Source: Rhodothalassium salexigens DSM 2132 (GTDB lineage: Bacteria; Pseudomonadota; Alphaproteobacteria; Sphingomonadales; Rhodothalassiaceae). From it: a stretch of 64,000 nucleotides of DNA. The notes beneath the pieces are model-generated. The model did no database searches. It saw only the letters and a list, made by a program, of their open reading frames with translations, and was not told the DNA's origin. Below are positions 56,113-64,000 of this stretch, piece after piece; position 1 is the first letter of the stretch; the number at the start of each line of letters is the position of its first letter. The stretch is taken from the NCBI RefSeq assembly GCF_004341375.1, contig NZ_SLXO01000004.1, positions 239,351 through 303,350 on the forward strand, in the 5' to 3' direction. A program made the translations under genes and the position numbers.

Positions 56113-59112
56113 TTAGAAACGCGTCCGCAGACCGAAATAGACCGAGCGGCCGATAGCGTCGTAGACGCCGGCGGCGGTCGCGGTACCGGTCACATTGTCC
56201 GTCAGGCCCCCGCCGATGAGCGGCGGCTTGTTGTCGAACAGGTTCTCGGCACCGGCGTAGATCTCGATGCTCGCCACATCGGTGAAGTCGGGCAGTTGAT
56301 AGCGCAATTGGATGTCGTTGATGACTTCCGCCCCGGTGTAGCAGTTCAGGTCGAGGCAGTCCGCGTCGGTCAGATCGGTGTCCTCGATCCGGCTGCGGCC
56401 CAGGTAGCGCATCTGCCACTGGAAGGTCCAGTTGTCGAACAGATAGCGGAAGTTGACGTTGAAGGCGTTCTTCGGCGAGCCGATTTCACCCTCTTCGCTA
56501 TCCGGCTCGGACCCTGGCAGGTTGATGACGTCGTAGTTGATCAGATGGGTGTAGACGGCGCCCATGCTGAACACGCCCGGCACTGGCAGACCCATCTGCT
56601 CCAGGTCCATGTCCATGTCGAAGCCGAAGTCCAGGCCCGAGGTTTCCAGCGAGCCCACATTGGCAGCACCCGAATCCACCTGGTCGAGCGCGCCCTGATT
56701 GGGTTCGCCGGCGCCGAAGCGGGTGATGTTGTCACACAGCGGGTTGTTCGGGAAATTCGGGTCGCTGTAGCACTCCAGCAGAACATTGTTCTGGCTGATC
56801 GCGAAGATCGCGTCGTCTACTTCGATGTTGAAGTAGTCGGCGGTCAGCGAGGTGCGGATACCGAAGTCGGCGAACCATTCCGGCGCGATCACGATCCCGC
56901 CGGTGAAGGTATCGGCGGTTTCCTCCTGCAGGTCGGGATTGCCGCCGATGAAGCCCATGGTGCCTTGGCGTTCGGCCTGGGTCAGGTTGAACGCACCGTC
57001 TTGGGCGATCCGGTCGGCGATCCCGGCATTGGCGCGGCAGTTCTCGGCGATGGTGCCGGTCGAGCTGGCGTCGATGCCGTCGCACGGGTCGGCTACTTGC
57101 GAGAAGGTTTGAGTGCCGGGGTCGAACAACTCGTCGATGTTCGGCGCCCGCACCGCCCGCGAGTAGGAGCCGCGCAGCCGCACCCAGTTCACCGGCGCCA
57201 ATTCGGTACGGATTTCATAGGTTTCGGTGCCGCCGACGGTCGAATAGTCGGAGATCCGCACGGCGCCGCTGATGCCGAAATAGTCGACGAAGGTGTCGAC
57301 CAGGATCGGCGCGTCGAGTTCCAGATAGCCCTCGACCACATCGAAGCTGCCGGCCACGTTGGGCGAGCGGTTCGACGAGTTGAGGCCGCGGCGGGTCAGC
57401 GAGTCGTTGACCGCGCGCGATTCTTCCTCGCGATACTCCACGCCCGCGGCGAACGACAGCGTGCCGCCGGTGGGGATGTCGACCAGACCGCCGGTCAGGT
57501 TCGCCTGGACCACATTCTGCTCGATCCGCGCCTGACGGGTTTGGTTGGCGCTGACATAGTTCAGAGCGTCGGCGCTGATCGAATCGAAGCCGAAGATGTT
57601 GATCGGCACACAGCCCTCGGCGCGTGCGTCGGCGTCGACGCAGCGGAAGCTTCCCGGATTGTCGGGATCGGCTTCGGCGAACAGCGCGTTGCGGAACGAC
57701 TGACGGTCGATCTGGCCCTGGCTGATCTGCGCCTGGGTGGTCTGGCCGTAGTTGTAGCTGACATCCCAGTCCCATTCGAGGCCGGGGATCGAACCTTCGA
57801 GGCCTGCGACCACGCGGAACGTCTGGCGCTCGTTCGACGACCCGCGCGGGCCAAATTCGGCCAGACGACGCACGAAACCGATGCGGTCGGACGCGCCATC
57901 GGTGCCCAAGGCATCCAGAATCGGCTGCGGGACGAACGGGTTGGAGATCATGTCACCGGCGCTGTTGAGATATTGCGCCGGCAGACCGCCGGTGTCCTGG
58001 AAGATGTCGCGACCGTCGAGCGGCAGCGGCTCCAGGCGCGACTGGGTCTCGGTCCGGGCATAGGTGGACTCGAGGAAGAAGTTCACCCGCTCATGGGCCT
58101 GGAAATTGAGGTTGAACGACGACAGGAAGCGCTCGGTGGGCACCGCGATGGTGCGATAGGCGCTGCGGTTGAAGCCGTTGGCGTCCGACAGGTCCAGGTC
58201 ACCGTCGCCATTGGTGGAGAAGTTGTTCACCAGGGTGCCGTCGGGCAGGTAGGTGAAGTCGTCGCCCACACCGCCGGTGCCGAACACGTCGAAGCGGCCT
58301 TGCGGCGGGAAACTGGACAGTTGCGGCTTGGACAGGCCGAATACCGGACCGCCGAAGAACACCGACGACAGGCTGTCCACTTCGGTGCGTTCGCGATCGC
58401 GCGAGAACACGGCCCCTTGGTTGGTGTAGCCGAAATAGGCGGTGGCGTTACCGCGACCGTTGGCGAAGTTGCCGCCGACCAACACGTCGACCTGCTTTTC
58501 CTCGCCGTCGCCCTCGTCGGTGGTTTCATACCGACCGGTAACTTCCATGCCTTCGAAGTCGTCCTTGGTGACGAAGTTGACCACGCCGGCCACAGCGTCG
58601 GAGCCATAGACGGCCGCCGCACCGCCGGTGATCACGTCAACACGCTCGATCATCGCCGTCGGGATCGAGTTCAGGTCGACCGCCGCGCTGCCCGGCACGC
58701 CCGAGACGAAGCGCCGGCCATTGACCAGCACCAGGGTCCGCGACGACCCCAGGTTGCGCAGGTTGACCGTCTGCACACCCGAGTTGTTGATGTCGAAGTT
58801 GGAGTTGGTCCGGCTGAACGTCGACACGCCGACCGACGGCAGTTGCGACAGGAATTCACCGATATTGACTTCGGCGCCCAGGTCGATGTCCTGGCTGTCG
58901 ACGACGGTCAGCGGGGTCGGCGCGGTCAGCGACGAGCGCGAAATCCGCGACCCGGTGACGACGATCTCTTCGATCTCCAGGCCCGCGTCGGCCTGAGCCA
59001 GCTGGTCCTGGCTCTGCTGGGCCAGAGCGGTCGGGGCGGCGAGCGTCATGACAGCGGCCGCCGATGTGCCGAGCAAGCCGGCGCGCCGGCTCATGTATCC
59101 AAAACGTTTCAC
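56113..59112 (-). CDS. TonB-dependent outer-membrane receptor (2)
   Basis: A 999-residue receptor of the same type as its neighbour. A signal peptide (GTSAAAVMTLAAPTALAQQ) ends near residue 33. The TonB-box region is EIEEIVVTGSRISRS, the plug carries QTVNLRNLGSSRTLVLVNGR and AAVYGSDAVAGVVNFVTKDD, and the barrel ends in VYFGLRTRF. The two receptors share motifs throughout but are clearly diverged, an old duplication or independent recruitment. Ligand unknown. It has its own terminator, so it is not simply co-transcribed with receptor 1. Confidence 0.92.
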   Translation of the reverse strand: MKRFGYMSRRAGLLGTSAAAVMTLAAPTALAQQSQDQLAQADAGLEIEEIVVTGSRISRSSLTAPTPLTVVDSQDIDLGAEVNIGEFLSQLPSVGVSTFSRTNSNFDINNSGVQTVNLRNLGSSRTLVLVNGRRFVSGVPGSAAVDLNSIPTAMIERVDVITGGAAAVYGSDAVAGVVNFVTKDDFEGMEVTGRYETTDEGDGEEKQVDVLVGGNFANGRGNATAYFGYTNQGAVFSRDRERTEVDSLSSVFFGGPVFGLSKPQLSSFPPQGRFDVFGTGGVGDDFTYLPDGTLVNNFSTNGDGDLDLSDANGFNRSAYRTIAVPTERFLSSFNLNFQAHERVNFFLESTYARTETQSRLEPLPLDGRDIFQDTGGLPAQYLNSAGDMISNPFVPQPILDALGTDGASDRIGFVRRLAEFGPRGSSNERQTFRVVAGLEGSIPGLEWDWDVSYNYGQTTQAQISQGQIDRQSFRNALFAEADPDNPGSFRCVDADARAEGCVPINIFGFDSISADALNYVSANQTRQARIEQNVVQANLTGGLVDIPTGGTLSFAAGVEYREEESRAVNDSLTRRGLNSSNRSPNVAGSFDVVEGYLELDAPILVDTFVDYFGISGAVRISDYSTVGGTETYEIRTELAPVNWVRLRGSYSRAVRAPNIDELFDPGTQTFSQVADPCDGIDASSTGTIAENCRANAGIADRIAQDGAFNLTQAERQGTMGFIGGNPDLQEETADTFTGGIVIAPEWFADFGIRTSLTADYFNIEVDDAIFAISQNNVLLECYSDPNFPNNPLCDNITRFGAGEPNQGALDQVDSGAANVGSLETSGLDFGFDMDMDLEQMGLPVPGVFSMGAVYTHLINYDVINLPGSEPDSEEGEIGSPKNAFNVNFRYLFDNWTFQWQMRYLGRSRIEDTDLTDADCLDLNCYTGAEVINDIQLRYQLPDFTDVASIEIYAGAENLFDNKPPLIGGGLTDNVTGTATAAGVYDAIGRSVYFGLRTRF

Positions 59113-59460
59113 AGCGCGTTTCCTCGAACTATAACGTGAAAACTTATTGATCCTCGACTTGTTCTAAGAAAAGGCGAGGGTTGGGCGGCTCGGATCAGGA
59201 CGGCCGATGTCGACCGCACCGGCTCGTCGCCGCGCAAGGCGCACTACGGCATTGATGGGATTTGGGTGTAAAGGGAATAATCGGCAGCAAAAACGGTGTT
59301 ATTTTATATGTTGCGTTGCTGCAACAACAAGGCTTTCAGAAAAACGATTCCAAAGAGTTACAGGGCAATCCGATACAATGGAACTGTTGCTAAAAAAGCA
59401 CGAGGGGCCGTTGACCGACGCCGAGGCGTCGGCCGGTGCGCCGCCGTCCGCAAGGGTGTG
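59113..59460 (-). promoter_or_regulatory. Upstream region of receptor gene 2
   Basis: A 348-base gap with a pronounced AT-rich segment at about 59266-59400. On the minus strand TTGTTG followed after 15 bases by TAAAAT (in CAACATATAAAATAAC, about 59300-59325) is a plausible promoter, giving a leader of about 190 bases. A CCGACGCC-GA-GGCGTCGG hairpin at 59415-59432 lies just past the secreted protein gene's end but lacks an adjacent T tract. No open frame is supported. Confidence 0.4.
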
Positions 59461-60114
59461 TCAGTTGGGAGCCGGGCTCAGCCAGATCGGTTGGGACTCG
59501 CCTGGAACGCGCATTCGCCACTGGCCGAGGAAGTTTTTGACCAGCGTGACCCGGGTGTTGGTCAGGTCATCGGTGGAGAGTTTCGGGCCGCCTGCGCTCT
59601 TGAACACCAACCCCTCGGCGATGCGCAGTTTGAAATCGCCGAAATCGTTTTTGTTGAACCCGGTGATGGTGGTCTCGTGGGGCGGCTCCAGATCGTCGAA
59701 GTCGACCACCGCGGCGCCGGCGCGGGCGCGGTTGGGCGACACTGTCGGTGCGGCGGCGCGCGGCCGCGCGGTGGCGGCGGCGGGGCGATCGTCGACCGGG
59801 CGGCGCGCGGTGCGCGATCGTTGGTCGTCCATGCGGTCGAGGGGCGCGCTTTGGACCGGACCCGAGCGCAGGGCCTTGTAATTGGTTCGGTTGGCCGCGG
59901 CGCTGGCGGCCGAGCCATCCCGGATGCCGCGGATCAGCTTTTGTTTTTTCATCACCGCATCGAAACAGGCCAGCCGCTCGGCGGCGGTGTCGATCGTATC
60001 GCAGGCATAAAAGTCGCTGAAGGCATCTTGTTGGGCGTGGGCGGCGGCGATGCCGGCACCGGCGAGGCCCGCCAGGGCGGCGAAAGAAGCAACAAAACGG
60101 GTGGTTCGGCCCAT
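59461..60114 (-). CDS. Small secreted hypothetical protein
   Basis: A 217-residue protein with a clear signal peptide (FVASFAALAGLAGAGIAAAHA, cut before QQ). The mature N-terminus ACDTIDTAAERLACFDAVMK has two cysteines in the C...ERLACFD arrangement seen in several small periplasmic proteins. A disordered Ala/Arg/Pro stretch follows, then a C-terminal beta-rich segment (ETTITGFNKNDFGDFKLRIA). I do not recognise a family. The start at 60114 places the signal peptide correctly; the frame is open to 60402 without support. It is divergent from the hydroxylase-like gene at 60435. Confidence 0.65.
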   Translation of the reverse strand: MGRTTRFVASFAALAGLAGAGIAAAHAQQDAFSDFYACDTIDTAAERLACFDAVMKKQKLIRGIRDGSAASAAANRTNYKALRSGPVQSAPLDRMDDQRSRTARRPVDDRPAAATARPRAAAPTVSPNRARAGAAVVDFDDLEPPHETTITGFNKNDFGDFKLRIAEGLVFKSAGGPKLSTDDLTNTRVTLVKNFLGQWRMRVPGESQPIWLSPAPN

Positions 60115-60434
60115 GGTCCATGTCCCTGCACGGTCAAAGTATCTTCTCGATCGGTACAAGTGAGGAGCGCCAATGTAAAGGCACGGCGCCAATTGGGGGC
60201 GCGCGGCGTGGCCCAACGTGCCGCGAGCAAACCGCCAGGGACGCGGTTCGACCGCGGGCGCGGTCGCAGGTCCGCGCGCCGGCGGTGTGGGGGGGCTTGC
60301 AGGGGGGCTCGGCGATTTTGAGACAGCGTCGGGGGGCTGCTCGTCGTCGGTGGGCAAGAATGTGCTAGACGATCGATCCGGCCCTGTGATGAACTTGCGC
60401 AAACGCTCGGCGGGATGCGGCGGAAGGGCTGGCC
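60115..60434. other. Divergent gap between the secreted protein and hydroxylase-like genes
   Basis: A 320-base region presumably holding promoters for both flanking genes. Apart from a short AT-rich patch near 60140-60180 I see no motif, RNA or supported open frame. Confidence 0.35.
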
Positions 60435-61604
60435 ATGGGCAGGACGGTAGAGCGGTCCGGGATGACGCGCGACGAGGCGTTTGCGGCGTTGCGGCGGGGT
60501 GACTTCAGGGCGGCGAAACAGGGTCTTGAGGTGCTGGCCGCGGCGACGCCGTCGGACGTGGGTGTATGGATGGCGCTCGCCGTGGCGGCGCAAAACCTGT
60601 CCGATTGCGCGCTGGCGTTGACGGCGGTGGCGCATGTGCTCGACCTTCAGCCGCGCAATGTGGCGGCGCTGTTGCTCAAAGCGGATCTGCTGGCCGCCGA
60701 CGGGGCACCGCGCGAGGCGGCGGCGTTCTATAATGCCGCCGTGCGCGTCGCCCCGCCGCCGGACCGCCAGAGCCCGGCCATGGCGCGCGAACTGGCCCGT
60801 GCGCGCGACGCGGCCGATGCCGCCCGGCGCCGCTATGAACAAGGTCTGCACGATGCCTTGGCGGCGGCGGGGTTCCTGGACGACCCGCGCTATCGCCAAG
60901 CGCACGACATCCTCGTCGGGCGGGCGCAGGTCCATGTCCAGCAGCCGCTGTTCTTCTATTTTCCCGGCCTGCCGCAACGCCAGGTCTACGATCGGGCGGC
61001 GTTCGATTGGGTGCCGGGCCTGGAGGCGGCAACGGCATCGATCGCCGCCGAGGCCGAGGCGCTGCTCGGCGACACGGCGGCGTTTCGCCCCTACATGCAC
61101 GCCGGCGACGGGCCCCGGCTCACGGACAGCCCGCTTCTCGATAATCCCGATTGGAGTGCCTGCTATCTGATCGAACGCGGCCGTGTGGTCGAGGACAATG
61201 CACGGCGTTGTCCGGCCACCATGGCGGCGCTGGCGGGTCTGCCCCTGTGTAAGGTGGACGGCAACATGCCGTCGGTTCTGTTTTCGCTGTTACGGCCGGG
61301 CACGCGGATCGAGCCGCACCATGGCCTGTTCAACACGCGGCTGATCTGTCACTTGCCGCTGATCGTCCCGGCCGGGGGCGAGGACGGCAAGCTTGGTCTT
61401 CGGGTCGGCAACACCGTGTGTCAGTGGCGCCGGGGAGAGACGATCATTTTCGACGATTCGATCGAGCATGAGGCATGGAATGAGACCGAGGCGCCCCGGG
61501 TCGTGTTGTTGTTCGATATCTGGCGGCCCGAATTGACCGACCGGGATCGCGCCTTCGTGGCGCGTGTCTTCGAAGCCAGCGGGATGGCGCAGATAAGCGC
61601 CTGA
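60435..61604 (+). CDS. TPR-containing aspartyl/asparaginyl beta-hydroxylase family protein
   Basis: A 389-residue protein. Residues 1 to about 110 form tetratricopeptide-like helices (EAFAALRRGDFRAAKQGLEV, ALTAVAHVLDLQPRNVAALL). The C-terminal half is a 2-oxoglutarate/Fe(II) dioxygenase of the Asp/Asn beta-hydroxylase fold. Likely iron ligands are the histidines in IEPHHGLFNTRL (around 294) and SIEHEAWNET (around 343), and the arginine in APRVVLLFDIWRPEL probably binds 2-oxoglutarate. Bacterial members hydroxylate proteins, peptides or lipid A; the substrate here is unknown. Confidence 0.85.
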   Translation: MGRTVERSGMTRDEAFAALRRGDFRAAKQGLEVLAAATPSDVGVWMALAVAAQNLSDCALALTAVAHVLDLQPRNVAALLLKADLLAADGAPREAAAFYNAAVRVAPPPDRQSPAMARELARARDAADAARRRYEQGLHDALAAAGFLDDPRYRQAHDILVGRAQVHVQQPLFFYFPGLPQRQVYDRAAFDWVPGLEAATASIAAEAEALLGDTAAFRPYMHAGDGPRLTDSPLLDNPDWSACYLIERGRVVEDNARRCPATMAALAGLPLCKVDGNMPSVLFSLLRPGTRIEPHHGLFNTRLICHLPLIVPAGGEDGKLGLRVGNTVCQWRRGETIIFDDSIEHEAWNETEAPRVVLLFDIWRPELTDRDRAFVARVFEASGMAQISA

Positions 61605-61667
61605 CCGCTTGGCCATCCGGGCCCGGATGCCCGCGTCGGGATCGGTGTTGCGGTCGACTTGGCCACC

Positions 61668-61705
61668 AAAAAGCCGCGCCCATCGCAAGGGGCGCGGTGC
61701 TTGTT
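61668..61705. terminator. Bidirectional terminator between convergent genes
   Basis: CCGCGCCC (61674-61681) pairs with GGGCGCGG (61690-61697). On the minus strand the stem is followed by CTTTTT, a good terminator for the M23 gene. On the plus strand TGCTTGTTT follows, a weaker one for the hydroxylase-like gene. Confidence 0.75.
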
Positions 61706-61803
61706 TGGGGCGGGGTGGACCGGTGTGGCTCGGTCCTGGGCTTTGCCGGCGGCCGTGGCGGCGCGGTCGATGCAGGCGTGCGCGGGCGACGGCCGGGCGG
61801 GGA

Positions 61804-63447
61804 TCAAGGGGCTGCGCTGGCCACTTGGGCTGCGGCCTTGCGGGCGTTGGCAAGGGCGGTCGCATCCGCCCCGATCCGGTCGCGCTGGGCCTGGAACGCG
61901 GCGAGGACGCGACCCTCGAGCACCTGGCCCGCCGGCAGGTCCAGGGTCATCGGGTTGACCCGTTTGCCGTCGCGAATGACCTCATAGTGAAGGTGCGGGC
62001 CGGTGACGCGACCGGTGGCGCCCACATAGCCGATCACCTCGCCCTGGGTGACGCGCTTGCCCGCGTGCAGACCGCGCGCGAACCGCGACATATGGGCGTA
62101 GGCGGTCTTGTAGCTGCCATTGTGGCGGATACGCACATAATTGCCATAGCTTCCGTAGCGGTTGGCGCGTTCGATCACACCGTCCCCCGCGGCATAAATC
62201 GGCGTGCCGGTCGGAGCGCCGAAATCGACGCCTTGGTGGGCGCGCTTGTAGCCGAGCACCGGGTGGTGGCGCGGGCCGAAGCTCGACGTCAGCCGGGCGC
62301 CGTCCACCGGGGTTTTCATCAGCGATTTGCGCAGGCTGCGCCCGTCGGGGCTGAAGTAACGTGCCGGTTCGCCGTCGCGCTCGAAGCGATAAATGGCGTG
62401 CGATACCCCCGACAGCACCAGATTGGCATAGACGATGGGGCCGTCGACCACGCTGGCATCGGTCTCGACCACGTCGCGTTCGAACAGCACCTCAAAGCGG
62501 TCGCCGGCGCGCACGTCGCGCTGGAAATCCACCTCGAAGCTATAAAGCCGCACCAGTTCCATGAACACCTTGGCCGGCAGGCCTGCGGACTCGGCCGCCA
62601 GATAGAGGCTGCGGTCGATCTCGCCGCTGGCATAGTGCAGAACATGGGTCGACGGCAGCGTCTCGAGCGCGGCTTGGAAGCCGTCTTGGCCGCGTTGCGC
62701 GCGCGCTTGTTGTTGGGGGCCGCGGCGTAGCACCACCTCGGCCAGCGACAGGCCCGAGGATGTTTCGGCATACCGCGCGTCGAGCCGCTGGCCGGGCCGA
62801 ATCCGACGCATGTCGACCACATCGCTGAGCGCCGTGACGGCGGCATAGGCACTGCGATCATCGGCGCCGGTTTCCACCAGCGCCTCCATCAAGGTGTCGC
62901 CCGGCCCGAAGATATGGTGGCGGTCGGTATAGGGCATCGCTGTGGCCGGGGCGACCGCGGCGGCGGCTTGGGGCACGCCTGCGGTCAGCAGGTCGCGCGC
63001 GGAAAAGCGCTCGCGGTCACGGGGGGCGCGCGCCTCGGGCTCCGTCTGTGCGGCCGGCGCCTCCGGCGTGGCAGCGGTCGCCGCAATCGGGGCGCCTTGT
63101 GCGGCTGGCGCGCGCGCGTCGGTCGTGTCGGCCAGTACCGGTGCGGGGTCGGGGGGCGTGGCGGGCCAGGACAGGACCGCCAAGCCGCCCAGCGTTACGC
63201 CTGTCGCGGTCAATCCCAGGGCTGCGGCGCGGGCGACCCGGTCGGCGCGTCGAGGCGCCGGCTGATCGATCGGTTCGTTGCCCCCGGCCTCCCCGGCGGC
63301 ATCGCGATCGATCAGTCGGCTGCGCAGGGTGGCGGTCGTCGCCAGCACCGTTTCGGCAGCGCTCAACATATGCTGGGCGAGCGCCGGGGTCCAAAACGCC
63401 AGCCGGGGGCGTCGCGCTGGGGGTTCGATCAGGTCGTACCGGGTCAT
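61804..63447 (-). CDS. M23 family metallopeptidase (LytM/DD-endopeptidase type)
   Basis: A 547-residue membrane-anchored murein hydrolase. A cytoplasmic N-terminus is followed by one hydrophobic segment near residues 72-92 (AAALGLTATGVTLGGLAVL). A disordered Ala/Pro/Glu linker leads to a LysM/OapA-like domain (HHIFGPGDTLMEALVETGAD onward) and a C-terminal M23 zinc domain. Zinc ligands are in GYKRAHQGVDFGAP (around 403) and in TGPHLHYEV (around 484), with AYAHMSRF between. Both catalytic motifs are intact, so it should cut peptidoglycan cross-bridges. It starts at ATG 63447 with a weak ribosome binding site. Confidence 0.93.
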   Translation of the reverse strand: MTRYDLIEPPARRPRLAFWTPALAQHMLSAAETVLATTATLRSRLIDRDAAGEAGGNEPIDQPAPRRADRVARAAALGLTATGVTLGGLAVLSWPATPPDPAPVLADTTDARAPAAQGAPIAATAATPEAPAAQTEPEARAPRDRERFSARDLLTAGVPQAAAAVAPATAMPYTDRHHIFGPGDTLMEALVETGADDRSAYAAVTALSDVVDMRRIRPGQRLDARYAETSSGLSLAEVVLRRGPQQQARAQRGQDGFQAALETLPSTHVLHYASGEIDRSLYLAAESAGLPAKVFMELVRLYSFEVDFQRDVRAGDRFEVLFERDVVETDASVVDGPIVYANLVLSGVSHAIYRFERDGEPARYFSPDGRSLRKSLMKTPVDGARLTSSFGPRHHPVLGYKRAHQGVDFGAPTGTPIYAAGDGVIERANRYGSYGNYVRIRHNGSYKTAYAHMSRFARGLHAGKRVTQGEVIGYVGATGRVTGPHLHYEVIRDGKRVNPMTLDLPAGQVLEGRVLAAFQAQRDRIGADATALANARKAAAQVASAAP

Positions 63448-63797
63448 GGGCGTGCTTTCGAAGCTGTCGTGGAGGGGGCGGGGATGGCAGGGGCTGCGGC
63501 CGTCGGGGGGTGCCCGCCGAGACGGCGGCGTGCGGCCGACCGGGCGTCAGATCCCCCCGCCGGGTCGCGGGCCGTCTTCAAGCCTGCCCTCGCTCCCGGA
63601 GCTGCCGGTCGCCAAGATGCCCAGGCCGTCTTTTCTGCCCCCGTGTTGATGCCGTGTCGCTGCATGCCATCATCGTTTCGGCTAGCAGCTTGATTCCTCC
63701 TCGCCGGGCTGTCAATCGCCAAGCCCCGGAAAAGTGGGGAAAATCAGAGACGGGCGGGGCTGGGTGACATTTTTGGGTCGATTGCATGAAAAACCTG
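63448..63797. other. Gap between the M23 gene and the rRNA operon promoter
   Basis: 350 bases separating the divergent M23 gene and the rRNA promoter. It must hold the M23 promoter, which I cannot place. Open frames here are short and compositionally unconvincing. The right end (about 63725-63797) is less GC-rich and could carry upstream activating sequence for the rRNA promoter. Confidence 0.4.
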
Positions 63798-63824
63798 TTG
63801 ACGGGTTTGGGGGTGGGTTATAGA
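63798..63824 (+). promoter_or_regulatory. Putative rRNA operon promoter
   Basis: TTGACG (63798-63803) and TATAGA (63819-63824) lie 15 bases apart, followed by GGCACCCC. The spacing is slightly short, but position ahead of a boxA leader supports an rrn promoter. Confidence 0.65.
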
Positions 63825-63906
63825 AGGCACCCCACGGCGCCGCTGAGGCGCTGTTCAAGACATCGCCGGCCTTGAGGGGGTCGCACTGGCCCTTCGGTGA
63901 TGTTTT

Positions 63907-63918
63907 TGCTCTTTGACA
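63907..63918 (+). promoter_or_regulatory. rRNA boxA antitermination element
   Basis: TGCTCTTTGACA matches the bacterial boxA consensus (TGCTCTTTAACA in E. coli) with one change. The downstream ATGGTAGAAGATGGAAGGGA is like the leader preceding alphaproteobacterial 16S genes. NusB/NusE bind boxA in the transcript to give antitermination. The rest of the window, to 64000, is leader; the 16S gene should start soon after. Confidence 0.88.
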
Positions 63919-64000
63919 TGGTAGAAGATGGAAGGGAGATGCCGGCGGCGGTTCTGGTTTATCTGGGATCGATGCGGTATCTCTTTGAAGCGCAAGTGTT

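Noticed and set aside
59415..59432. CCGACGCC-GA-GGCGTCGG hairpin as terminator of the secreted protein gene
   Set aside because: No T tract follows directly on the minus strand and the loop is only two bases; kept as a remark, not a feature.

Overview
The window is GC-rich chromosomal DNA from an alphaproteobacterium. The evidence is the gene set and its order: a ctaC-ctaD-ctaB aa3-oxidase cluster, a comF-grxC-nitrilase-DUF1178-ubiG-lysC-ptsP run, a rodZ-ispG-hisS-prfA-prmC-DUF4167-clpB run, divergent oxyR/ahpCD, and long TonB-dependent receptors. The UbiG, aa3 oxidase and EI-Ntr genes point to an aerobic, ubiquinone-using cell. I cannot assign a family from this sequence alone; Rhodospirillales or a neighbouring order fits best. 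High GC gives many long antisense open frames, which I treat as shadows.

Layout. 1-3.8 kb: cytochrome oxidase genes on the minus strand. 4.1-6.8 kb: tldD and two small, disordered proteins sharing a short motif. 6.9-9.3 kb: peroxide defence (oxyR, ahpC, ahpD). 9.3-9.6 kb: a gap with several hairpins, a possible small RNA. 9.6-15.8 kb: metabolic and membrane genes (lysophospholipase-like hydrolase, HisN-type phosphatase, FAD amine oxidase, PIMT-like methyltransferase, two small membrane proteins, SDR, one unknown). 15.9-19.4 kb: a transporter-like hybrid histidine kinase. 19.5-29.8 kb: one gene for a 3,422-residue repeat protein with cadherin/VCBS-like modules, two LamG-like domains and RTX calcium-binding repeats. 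30-39.9 kb: comF to rodZ housekeeping. 40.3-52.4 kb: ispG, an autotransporter placed between ispG and hisS, then hisS, prfA, prmC, DUF4167, a guanidine exporter and clpB. 52.5-59.1 kb: two TonB-dependent receptors. 59.4-63.4 kb: a small secreted protein, a TPR/aspartyl-hydroxylase-like protein and an M23 peptidase. 63.8-64.0 kb: promoter and boxA leader of an rRNA operon whose 16S gene should begin just past the window.

Functional links. OxyR keeps both redox cysteines and faces its expected targets ahpC and ahpD. The SMR exporter at 49.25 kb is preceded by two ACGA-loop hairpins of the guanidine-II riboswitch type, which identifies it as Gdx. The cell surface is strongly represented: a giant RTX adhesin, an autotransporter, two TonB receptors, RodZ and an M23 endopeptidase. 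No type I secretion genes for the adhesin are in the window.

The most interesting items are the guanidine-II riboswitch/gdx pair, the recombination-prone repeats inside the giant adhesin gene, the candidate structured RNA after ahpD, the paired small proteins with TTAA-rich upstream DNA, a short ORF overlapping the rodZ start, and a dyad-containing RpoH-like promoter before clpB. I found no tRNA, complete rRNA, insertion sequence, prophage or CRISPR array.
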